NCBI RefSeq assembly: GCF_047496725.1
Contig: NC_132974.1
Location: 6,083,501-6,147,500 of the forward strand
Source: Anoplolepis gracilipes
Lineage: Eukaryota; Arthropoda; Insecta; Hymenoptera; Formicidae
Direction of reading: 5' to 3'
Length of the DNA stretch: 64,000 nt
In this document: piece by piece, positions 36,468 to 46,423 of the stretch
Position numbering within the stretch: the first letter of the stretch is position 1
Layout: the number at the start of each line of letters is the position of its first letter
Notes under the pieces: generated by a model
Database searches by the model: none
Told to the model about the DNA's origin: nothing
What the model saw: only the letters and a program-made list of their open reading frames with translations
Program-made: the position numbers and the translations under genes

Positions 36468-39390
36468 ATGGTACAAACTAAAATAGATCAGTTCTATAAA
36501 GTTACAAGTAGCAATAAGAAAGCAAGTATAGAAAATATCAAGAAATTAACTAATCACAGAAGTCCAATAATTGAGAAGAAAGTAAGTTGTTTAATGAATA
36601 TAACAACAATTTAATCATATTAATAATGTTATAAATATTAATTATAAATATTCATTTTTTCTGTTAAAGAAAGGGAGAAATTTGTTAAGCAAATCAAAAT
36701 CCTTTCCTGTACATGAAAACACCAAGCAAAGCCCATGCAAATTGAATAGGAAACAAGGAGTGCAAAATAATATTTCATTAAATAATGAAATGAATTGTTC
36801 ATCAAAGACTGATGTGAAAAATAGCCCAACTAAAATCATGGCAATGAAATCAATATCACCAACTAAATACGCCTCTCCTATCATCAATCGAAAACATATT
36901 CCTGTATCAAACACCAATTCAAAATTTAGCCCAAAGACATCATCTCCGATCAAAAATGCATTAGAGGGGTCACAAAGGAGTACAAATCTAGTACGAAGAA
37001 AATTGTTCAAAGATAGAACTGAGGAGTTACTTTCTGCAACAATAGATAATTTGAATTTAGCTAAAGAAGGAGCCATTACTAATAATGATATTAATCTGGA
37101 AAAAGTTTACTCAAGCAGAAAATTCAGCTACAAGTACAATCCTATAAATACTTCAGCTTCAACGAGATACGAAATTAACGACGTAATCGTACCTACAGAC
37201 ACTTATTCGCTACATTTCTTTTTAATCATTGTTACCGTATTTTCCAATCCAGTTAATTGCGGATACTTTGATGAAGAAGAATTAGATTTTATATTTTCAT
37301 TACTTACTCTTTCAAGCCACGCGCAAGCATTACTGATACGTATGTTAAAAAGAAAGCATTCCTGGCACAGGATAAGTAACATTAAATACGACGAGATATC
37401 CAACGATTTAAAGCCAATTTTCGACGAACTTGTATCACGATCTATCTTCAAAAGTAATACAAAAGAAGAAAATATATCTGTTTTGCTGAACTTGTTACAA
37501 GTTGATGAAATCCGCAAGATCTGTCAAGAATTGAAAATGAATTGTAGTAAAAAAAAAGAAGATTATGTACAATCAATCCTAAAGTTTTGCAACGAGACAA
37601 GATCATTATTTTCTGGAATGCCGAGTCCCGCCACTAAACTACGCTCGTCCGTCAACAAACGCTTAGGACCTTGTGTATTATTAAACACAAGAACGATACA
37701 AATGGTTGACAGAATAGTTACACTGCTGATACCGAATCGAGATCCCACTGAGACTTTGGTGGATGTATTCCTAATGATATTAAGAGTTGAAACAAATCAG
37801 ATAAAGTTTCCAAAAGTAACAATAAGTGAATTTCCTATCTTTTCTAGCAAAGGACACCTGTTAGAGTAAGTAACATATTATTTGTCTTATATGATTTATT
37901 ATATATTTTTCTATTTTACATTAAGAAAGAATTTTATTTTTTTTTTTAATTTGAATCTTATTTTATCTTTTTTTAGTTATATCGAAGCTAAAAATACATT
38001 ATCTGATATATTGATTGCAATTGAGAAAAAACAATGGGATGCTGTACGAAATCTTGGATCTTTGGCCGCACAACGTTTGCCGCTCTTCTTGGAAGTAGAA
38101 ACACAAAGGTAATGAAAATCTAACTTAGTCATGCTTAATTATTTGATAAATAAAATCATGCTGATGTAAATTTATGTTTTATGTTACGTTGTTTTTTTAC
38201 AGTCTTCAAGACTCCACACTACCTCGTCACATCAGACGCTTTATGCCAGGTTACTTATGGCTCAAGGTTTTGTCTAAAAGCGTTGATGCATTTAAAAAGA
38301 CTAAAGAAACAATGCCACAAGCGATGGAATTTTTGCGAATATTAATAGATCAGGATTGTCATATGAAGAGTAGAAAAGGATCATGGTTCAATGAATTGAT
38401 CAAGATAGAGATGTTTCATATGAAGAATCTCGATGCTAGTGTCGCGCTATTATCGGATGCAGTGTCGCATGAGAGCCTGACAGAAGTCGATAGATTAGAC
38501 TTGTTGGACAAAGCAGAGAGACTCGTAAACAGAAAAACTACCATCAGCAAATGTACAAAAGTTATTGTTAGACATATATTAAAAAACGGGCTCGACAAAG
38601 CGCGACCAACATCCCAGACGTGTTCTATCATAATGGAAGGAATGTTATGCGGGTAATTCATATGAAATAAATTTTTTTAAATAAAATATTTAGCGAGTTT
38701 AAGAGAATTTAGAAAAGAGATAAATATGTGTTTCCAGAAATACTTCGCAAAGGAAAAGCACTTGGTGTATCAGCAACAACATAGATCAACAAATGTATGG
38801 TTCGGTCGAAAGCTTTGCACTGTATCGCTACAAGTGCGACGGATATCCCAAGGGAGTGCATTGCGAGGGTGCCTTTCCGGTCACTCTATTTGTCACATTA
38901 TTTTGGGACGAGATTTACAATATGAACATTCCCGGCACTTACGTCTCATTATATCAAGACGCACCGTTAGATTTATATTCATCGGAATTTTACGAAAATA
39001 GGAAAGAGCAGATAGACATGAAGCTTCAAATTATTCGAAAATTGGATTCGGAAACATTGAGCAGACATTTGAAAACCAAATTTGATTTGCACCGCGAATA
39101 TACATCTCTCTATCACGGCACTCTTTTTGATGACAGTAACAACTTTCAGGTAAACAAGCAATAAAATTTTTAAAAAGAGCAATTATGTTTACATTATGTA
39201 TACGTTTGCTTTCAGGAGATAGCGTTTTGTTTAGGAGTGGAAGGTATTGTTGGTATTTGTGAACGACTCATTCATAACTACCGACTCTGGAGAGCTGGCT
39301 TTCCAGATTTAATTGTATGGAACGCACATACAAAACAAGTAAGTTTATTTTTCTATGTACATAATTTTAGATACATAATTTTTATAAGAG

Positions 39391-39479
<89 letters not shown>

Positions 39480-39964
39480 TATATGCATATATTTGACGAA
39501 GTCTTATATTTTAAAACAAAATGTAAATTGCATTAAAATACAATTCAATATATCTTATTTTGCAGTACAAAATTGTAGAAGTAAAAGGTCCGAAAGATTC
39601 ATTGTCAACCAAACAACAATTATGGTTGGACTATTTGAATCATCTTGGATTGAATACAGAAGTATGCTATTGTAAGGTAATCAATTTTTTATGCTATGAA
39701 AAACAGATCAATTATTAAATTATGTTATGTGTATTATTTATTTCAACTCTTTTAAGGCGCCAACGCTTCTGTCACAGTGATAGTACAGGGGCCTTGAAAG
39801 TGATATCTATGAAAAATAATTTGTCTTTAAAAATCCTGCAAATTATTTAATCAACATGCAAATTTTAAATATAGTGTATTATATATCTTTTTTTTTTTTT
39901 TTTGTTACAGTCAAACACGAGTAGTGGCGGACGTAAGCGAAAGCATGAAGAAATTATGACATAA
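36468..39964 (+). CDS. FAN1: Fanconi-associated nuclease 1 (FAN1)
   Basis: Eight exons: 36468-36581, 36670-37865, 37977-38108, 38203-38652, 38738-39149, 39216-39338, 39566-39676 and 39911-39964, giving 863 residues (human 1,017). FAN1 is a structure-specific 5' flap endo/exonuclease acting in interstrand crosslink repair and at stalled forks. Residues about 217-275 match the FAN1 core start (YSLHFFLIIV to RKHSWHRI); a SAP-like helix pair follows at about 306-345. The C-terminal VRR-NUC domain keeps the active-site residues: Glu674 in GVHCEG, Asp799 in FPDLIVW, Glu814 and Lys816 in VEVKGP. The first ten residues contain QTKIDQFY, a PCNA-interacting (PIP) box pattern, and no Cys/His set for the UBZ4 zinc finger of vertebrate FAN1 is present. 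Intron 6 holds a (TA)n tract; intron 7 holds the last SIRT5 exon on the other strand. Confidence 0.95.
39393..39477. repeat. (TA)n microsatellite in FAN1 intron 6
   Basis: About 85 bases of uninterrupted TA dinucleotides between the exon-6 donor and exon-7 acceptor. Confidence 0.95.
39737..39742 (-). terminator. Candidate polyadenylation signal of SIRT5
   Basis: AATAAA on the minus strand 10 bases after the SIRT5 stop codon. It lies inside FAN1 intron 7, so the SIRT5 transcript could end before reaching FAN1 exon 7. Confidence 0.45.
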
Positions 39965-41734
39965 CGTCATAAAGTTTCCACAAAGTGTTTATAACTATGC
40001 ATGTATAAAAAAAAACAAATTTTATGTTATTGCGTGATATTCTATATTTTTATTCTATATATTTATAAATTTTTTTTGTACCATAATTCTGAAGAATGTA
40101 AAAACTTAATAACTTTAGTGCAACTTTAGCGAGAGAGAGTATCTTATAATCTATAAATTAAAAATAGAAGAGTTAATAATATGTACTTACTTCATTTGAC
40201 TCGTGGCTGGCGTTTCTTCTATATTGAACTCTGCTACCGGTACATTACGTCGCGCTACCTGCGGAGCAAACATTGCGGCTGGATATACGATTGCTGAGGT
40301 TCCAATGACTAAGCAAGCGTCGCAACTTTCAACAATGTCAACTGCAACAGTTTAATTAAGTGTTTTAAGTTAGTTAATTAAATGTTAAAACTGTTATTTC
40401 ATATTTTAGATTATCATGTTTTATATATAAGCAAGATAAAATTTATACTTATTAAAGAAAATTTCATACGTACAAGCCTTTTGCAGTACATTCTCGTCTA
40501 ATTGTTCACCAAACCATATGATATTGGGTCGCAGCAAAGCTCCACAATCTTTGATTTCACAACGTGGTAATTCTTCTCTTGGAATATCAGAGGACATAAT
40601 GCTCGGGTCAGGAGATCTGTTTAGATTCATTATCATTAGATTGATGAAAAATACACTAGTCATATATACTAGATATTAATAGTTGCTTTCCATTTTAATA
40701 CAAGTGGTATTGAGTCTAAAATTATGTATTTTATACTCGGTAATGAGATTCAATTGAATTTTTACTTACAATCTGCACAAGCTCGAGACTGTATGCTTTA
40801 TTAAGTCTTGATGTCATTATTTGCTTATTTAGGTGACAAAATTATCGCATAACAACATAGATCTATAATCTCACTTTTAAGCGAGTTTACAAGAATCAGT
40901 AAAGCACATGGTTTCGAGTTTGTGCAAATTATAGGTAAAAACTCAGTTGAATTTCACTTATCAGAATGAAAAGGAACACACATTCAACTGAGTTATGATG
41001 TTACAAGAACTTGAGTTGGTTGTAAATGAAAAGCTACTAATATCTCACATTCCACTGTCTAAATTATGCTTGTAGAATTTTTAATAGCATACCCTTTTCC
41101 TGCCAATGCTGGGCAGATGGGAATATTCTCATTAATGGCAATATTATGACATTTGGTACAGCGTGTTTTATAAAGTGAACCATGTAACTCCACTACATTC
41201 TGCGCTCCTGCTTTTTGATGTAGGCCGTCTATATTCTGTGTGACAATTGTCACATTTTTCCCCTCTGCTCTTTTGCGTTTTTGAAATTCAGCAACAGCTT
41301 CGTGCGCCTGAAAAAAAAGACAAGTCAGACTAAATTGTACTTTATTATTAATTTTAAATATTTTATAGGAATTGTTTTAAAACTGTCTAAGAAAGAGATT
41401 TGGAAATATGCATGTGTGATGTAGAAAACTTTATGACACATTGTTAAGAAATATTGTTTAAAAATATTAAGCTTTTCAAGCATTGAATTACCTTATTCGG
41501 CTTGACTTTGCTCACTAATTGTCTGCGATATTCGTAAAATTCCCAGACTAAAGAAGGGTTCGCCGCAAAGGCCTCTGGTGTCGCGAGACTTTGCGCTTGA
41601 TATTTACGCCAAAATCCGCCGGCACCCCTGAAAGTTGGCACCCCGGATTCCGCGGAGATACCGCTGCCGGTTAAGATCAGAATGTTGCTCGCATTCGAGA
41701 GGATCTCGCGAAAGGATTTCATAACGTTATGCAT
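39752..41734 (-). CDS. SIRT5: Sirtuin 5, NAD-dependent protein deacylase (mitochondrial type)
   Basis: Five minus-strand exons, 41492-41734, 41093-41307, 40474-40616, 40191-40341 and 39752-39806, splice in phase to 268 residues. SIRT5 removes succinyl, malonyl and glutaryl groups from lysines using NAD, mainly in mitochondria. The acyl-pocket pair Tyr67 and Arg70 (FYEYRR) is diagnostic for the desuccinylase class. NAD-site motifs TQNID and ELHGS (catalytic His123) are present, as are zinc cysteines in RCTKC and the RCE/DCG pair. The usual GAG of the NAD loop reads GSG here. The final exon (YHFQGPCTITVTEALAP) matches the family C-terminus and lies inside FAN1 intron 7. The chosen ATG gives no clear presequence; a TTTTACAG acceptor just upstream (about 41764) suggests another 5' exon, possibly with the targeting signal. 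Intron 2 contains a fold-back element. Confidence 0.94.
40745..40995. mobile_element. Fold-back (MITE-like) element in SIRT5 intron 2
   Basis: About 65 bases at 40748-40812 (around TTTTTACTTACAATCTGCAC) reappear as an imperfect inverted copy at about 40887-40952 (its reverse complement contains TTTTTACCTATAATTTGCAC). A third inverted partner, ATTCAACTGAGTT, occurs at 40982-40994. The arms share about 75-80% of positions by eye. No coding capacity, which fits a miniature inverted-repeat element. Confidence 0.5.
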
Positions 41735-41959
41735 GTATGCGTGTTCGTTCGTGTGTTTTCTCGCTGTAAAATAATCAACAATTCTTGCAAGTAATCATGA
41801 ACATACATAATAATTCTTGCAAGTAATCACGTGTCTAAGACGATCAGCTGATGTCAACAGCTGACGTATAGCCACGAGATGTCATCACGATAGCTGTCGC
41901 AAATCGAAGGTCGAAGGAAGACGCTTTGATCAATCATCTCTGATTATTTTGTATTATTT

Positions 41960-42041
<82 letters not shown>

Positions 42042-42379
42042 TGCAGTTCTGATAAAATTCGACGATTATTTATGGGTATAATTAATATGAAATAAGTCTA
42101 TCTACAATATCTAAAATATATTTCTAGTTTAATGTCGCTGGAGTAAGGACGTGAGCGAATAAAATATTTTTATTTCCTCACTCCTACTTCAACTCTTCTT
42201 ATTGTAATCTAATTCTAAACATTTTAATGAAAAAATTTACTTAAAAAATAATATTTTCAACGTAGGGTCCAAAATATAGTGAATATTCTACATATAATCG
42301 GTGTGTTGTTGATAATTACTGCTAACACAGCCGTGTTAACATAAAACTAACCTAAAACTGAATCTAAACTCTAAACACA
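41735..42379. promoter_or_regulatory. Divergent SIRT5/MED8 intergenic region
   Basis: 645 bases between the divergent SIRT5 (-) and MED8 (+) start codons, with a (TG)n(TA)n tract at 41961-42038 in the middle. Presumably contains both promoters and perhaps a SIRT5 5' exon. No core promoter motif could be assigned. Confidence 0.5.
41961..42038. repeat. (TG)n(TA)n microsatellite
   Basis: Five GT units followed by 68 bases of AT dinucleotides in the SIRT5/MED8 intergenic region. Confidence 0.95.
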
Positions 42380-44025
42380 ATGCAAAGGGAAGAGAAACAA
42401 TTGGATTCGGCCTTAGAAGCCATCATAATGCGAGTAAACGATTTAAAAACCGCAATTGCTGCAATGATATTTAAAATAGAGCATGAATACGAGACCTTGA
42501 ATTGGCCAAATTTTCTTGATAATTTCGCCCTTATTTCAGGCCATGTAAGTATTTTATTTTATTTATCGAGGAGAAATGATAAGATAGCATAAATATATAT
42601 ATGTGATAGATACATTGCTTTGCCTCTTTCTTAAATTATATTTATAACATTTATTATATTTATATCACATTTATACAGCTGACTAGCCTTTCAAAGATTC
42701 TTGCGCACGATAAAGCACCCAATCTCAGAAACTTAACAGTTCTACCGCTACGCTTGAGCCCTGAGAAAGATGAAGAGTTACTACGACTGACTGAAGGTAG
42801 AATCCCCACATTTGCACATGATTTGGTTCCTGACTATTTGAGAACAAAGTTGGAACCTCAAGCTGAACAGAAAATGATGCAATTGGAAGCTAAAGCCGCG
42901 AGTGTTAACATCGATACATCACATGTAAGACATAATTCTTTATGTATTTATTTTTTTCTCATTTAATATATCCTTATATTTTTTTTTAAGACAGTAAAAA
43001 ATTATTTTATTAAATATATTTCAATATTAAAGTATATATACAACTAAACATGATATAACTAAACTAATATTTTTTAAAATTGTATCTGTTCACTTTCATC
43101 TCTCATACAAGTATGTATATATAGTATTTGTTAAGATCAATACATCGAAGCTAACTGAAAATGTGTTTTATTTTTCTGTTAACGTGCTAACTAAACCACA
43201 ACTAGGACTACAATGTAAGCTATTAATCAATAGCTTCAGCTTTGTTCCATTCGCTTTGGGCTGAGATTGATGTTATGTGGCAAGCCTATTTGTAGCTACA
43301 TAAATAGTTATAGATGTTTAATGTTAGAAATTACATTCGCTATGTGCAATCAGAAATTTTTGTATGGTCCATTTAGCGAGTGGAACACAGAAATTCCGTC
43401 ACTTATCAAACTTCCGTGTGCTTCGTTGGGTTTCAGAAACAACTGGCGCAATATACAAAGGTGATTAGTCACGTGTGGGATATAGCAAATAAAGCACGCG
43501 AGGAATGGGAGAGCGAAGCTGGAGCGAGAGCGACACAAGCGCAGACCAGCAGTGCTGCGGACACTCATGCTCTTCTGGCTGCTGTGGGAATGGGTAAAGG
43601 TTTAAAGGTACATTATAATCTTATTTTCAAACTTTCTGACAGTATAAAAATCCTGAATTTGTAAAGAAAAAAATTATCTTTTTATAATATTGTTATTTTA
43701 TATATCTCAAAGAATTAATATGTTATTTGCACTTCATTTCACAGTCTGATTCCATACAAATGGTTCAATCTGGCGTAAATCCAGTAAATAACAACATGAT
43801 GGTGGGCAGGCCTGGCAATCAGCAACAGACACCAGGACAAGGGCCAATGGGTAATCCACAAAGTAAGTGTCTCTGAAGATTTCCGTTTTTCTCGTGCAAT
43901 TACGTTGTTTATAATTTTAATTACCTTTTAATTTTTAATATTTTACAGTGGGACAAATGAATAAGGCGCCGAGTGCGATTAAGACAAATATCAAAGCAGC
44001 ATCACAAATTCATCCTTATAGATAA
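42380..44025 (+). CDS. MED8: Mediator complex subunit 8
   Basis: Five exons, 42380-42544, 42679-42924, 43437-43607, 43745-43862 and 43949-44025, join to 258 residues, the usual MED8 size. MED8 belongs to the Mediator head module, which links transcription factors to RNA polymerase II. The helical N-terminus (MQREEKQLDSALEAIIMRVN) and the conserved LPLRLSPEKDEELLRLTEGR and VPDYLRTKLEPQAE stretches are typical. The latter part (from about residue 190) is Gln/Gly/Asn-rich, and the protein ends IKAASQIHPYR. Intron 2 (512 bases) is the only larger intron. It is divergent from SIRT5 and convergent with METTL25, whose stop lies 327 bases further on. Confidence 0.96.
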
Positions 44026-44352
44026 GAATATAACTATATATGTAAAATATATTATACAGTGATTGAAAATACATTTTGAACTTTAAGCTATCTTCTTATA
44101 ACTTTCTAATTTTTATATAAAGTAATTTCGATATAATTTAATTATATATAATCCATGGTTTTAATATAGGGTGTAATAAAAGAAAAAGAGATATATATTC
44201 CACGATATATTTTTATTAAAATAATATTTTAAATATCTTCAGTAATTTTTTATTAACGTAATTGAGCTATTCAATTGTATTGTTTAATCATCTGTATAAA
44301 TAAATTTTAGCTTTTATTACATTATTTATCAAAGCATGATAAATAATTTTTT
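44026..44352. other. Convergent MED8/METTL25 3' region
   Basis: AT-rich spacer between two convergent stops, holding both 3' UTRs. No other feature seen. Confidence 0.6.
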
Positions 44353-46070
44353 TCAATTTTTATAAGACACTATTGCATATGAACGAGGAGATATACACTT
44401 GTTCATCACAGGTATAATTACAGCTTGTAGGTCTTGTTCGTGTAACCAAGATAATCGATCCTGTAGAATTAATGATTCTGCCGGGAGTTGTAACATCATT
44501 TGCAGACCAGAGTAGATTTCTACAATTTCTAATCGTTTACTCTGTTCCTCCCATAATTGTGTTATTTCTTTTTCTAATTCATCATGTACGAGTACATTAT
44601 CTTTATAGATATGTGAAAGTATAAATATTATATATTAGATTTAAAAATTATTAATCTTAAATAAATATTATTATATTATCAAATAATATATTATCAATGT
44701 TACCTGTTAACTTTACGTTCGTATTCGGTACTAGATCATATCTTAATAACGAGTCCTTAATATAAGTTTGGAAATTCGAACATTGAGATTTCCTCGTACC
44801 TTTCCGTACTTTTTTCTTGAGGACGAGATTATCTAGAATACATCCTTCATAAGCAATTGATCTACGAAATGTATACATATACATATATCATATAATATAG
44901 ATCACAGATGCTTACTTTGTTGCGAGTATAATTCTAGTACAGCTCGAGCGAGAACGTGAAAGGAATGTTCGTCGTGTTTTTCTTTAGACATGCCATGCCA
45001 TTTATCCGTCGATTCTTGACACGCTAATCGCAGAAAAGGTATTCTTAAGAACTGGCCTATGTCAAAATTGTGCATCGCGATCGTTTCTCGTAGACAATTC
45101 GATGTAGGAAAATTGTGAAAGTATTGTTTCTCTTGCAACAAAGTCTGTATATTTTTAGAAATGGAAAGTTTGTGATAACAGCAAGAGATTAGAATAAAGA
45201 GCTTAATGGATTTTATTTTGCAGAAAATTCTTGATGCGCTCGCACTCAGATCTCCACAGGCATGTAAACCGATTAGACATGCATTTGTAAAGCTAGGAAA
45301 TTCTTGCTGTAAAATGGATTCTATCATATCAGCAGAATCATGAGTTACATCACAATGAATGTATTTAACTTTAGTTAAAGACTCAGGATACAACTTTTTT
45401 TGTCTAATACACGCTCTATTCACGTTTTCTTTATCTCTTTCCAAACCCAGGACTCGATAGCCATATAAATAATGTAACATTTGGCATACATATCCCTGAA
45501 AAATTATTGTTGTAACGCACAAAATTTTAAAATTTATATCTCTTTTATATTGTTATTTTCTTACCAAACCTGCACCCAAATCGATGATTGTTTGTATATC
45601 ATGCACCTTGCATTGCGTGTGCACTAAAAAAGCTAAATGTATGATTTCATGTTGTTTCTTTTGACTGAGACCAATTTTAAATTTCTGTGGCAATTCTATT
45701 TTAGAGGGTAATATCTGTATGGGTGGCAGTCTGTTGATATTTTGACATTTCTTAACATATGTTTTTAACGAATCGGGCCATACGGACTGGAACAACAAAA
45801 ATATGTTAAAATAATCCATTTAAAAAATTTTAAGAATCTATTATATAATATTCTTGATTTCTTTTGATTAACCTTCATTTCTCTTCTCGCTATGAGATCA
45901 TTGAATTCATCATTTTTCAAAATTCGTAAATGTTCAATCCATTCTTTAGGGATTGCATCTAAAGAAGCTTTAGTCAAGATCTCGGTTACTACTGTATTAT
46001 GAAGCCATTGCATTTCATAAAATAAAGATAGCGCTTCGAAAAAATATTTTCTTGCAGCATTGGTATCCAT
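44353..46070 (-). CDS. METTL25: Methyltransferase-like protein 25 (METTL25 family)
   Basis: Minus-strand exons 45873-46070, 45565-45786, 44916-45495, 44704-44844 and 44353-44600 give about 462 residues. The SAM-binding loop IIDLGAGLGYVCQML (around residues 132-146) is followed by LGLERD, and later LIGLHACGDLSASASRIF and ISCCYHKL, the hallmarks of the Methyltransf_32 group shared by METTL25 and METTL25B. The C-terminus (LILQDRLSWLHEQD, SPRSYAIVSYKN) resembles METTL25. Human METTL25 has been linked to a role opposed to Rqc2-type CAT tailing in yeast orthologue work; the substrate is not established to my knowledge. One junction is doubtful: after exon 3 (phase 1), the most natural acceptor (44862) breaks the frame, and only a weaker acceptor giving exon start 44844 keeps it. 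A base error or an unusual exon are alternatives. Confidence 0.85.
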
Positions 46071-46370
46071 AAGTACGCGTCTGAGGACAATAAAAAAGGA
46101 AAATTATACTTTATGATAAATACATTATTTTGATGAGCACAAGGATTGTGAAAATTAGAAATTAAATGAGTAAAAATTAATTTTTTTTTCATTTTTTTAC
46201 AATAAGATATATTTTTAATATACAAAATATAGCATAAATTACAATTATTTAACGAATGTTATGTACTATTAAAGTGTGTGCTAGTCTTTTCAGATTCTAA
46301 TATTTAACATCAAATGCATATCAAGAAACAGCTAAGTTGTGTTGACAGTTTAACATAAAACAAAACACGT

Positions 46371-46376
46371 TTTATT
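46371..46376 (-). terminator. Candidate polyadenylation signal of PITRM1
   Basis: Minus-strand AATAAA about 48 bases past the PITRM1 stop. A second AATAAA overlaps the stop codon itself (46423-46428). Confidence 0.45.
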
Positions 46377-46423
46377 ATAAAAATACCATAAAGTAAATAA
46401 AATATAAGATAACATCTTAATTT

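Noticed and set aside
40188..40190. In-frame TAA right after SIRT5 exon 4 as the true stop
   Set aside because: A perfect donor (GTAAGT) overlaps it, and a phase-compatible exon with the family-typical C-terminus is found at 39752-39806.
41961..42038. CRISPR-like or satellite array
   Set aside because: Pure dinucleotide microsatellite with no spacer-repeat structure; no CRISPR array exists here.
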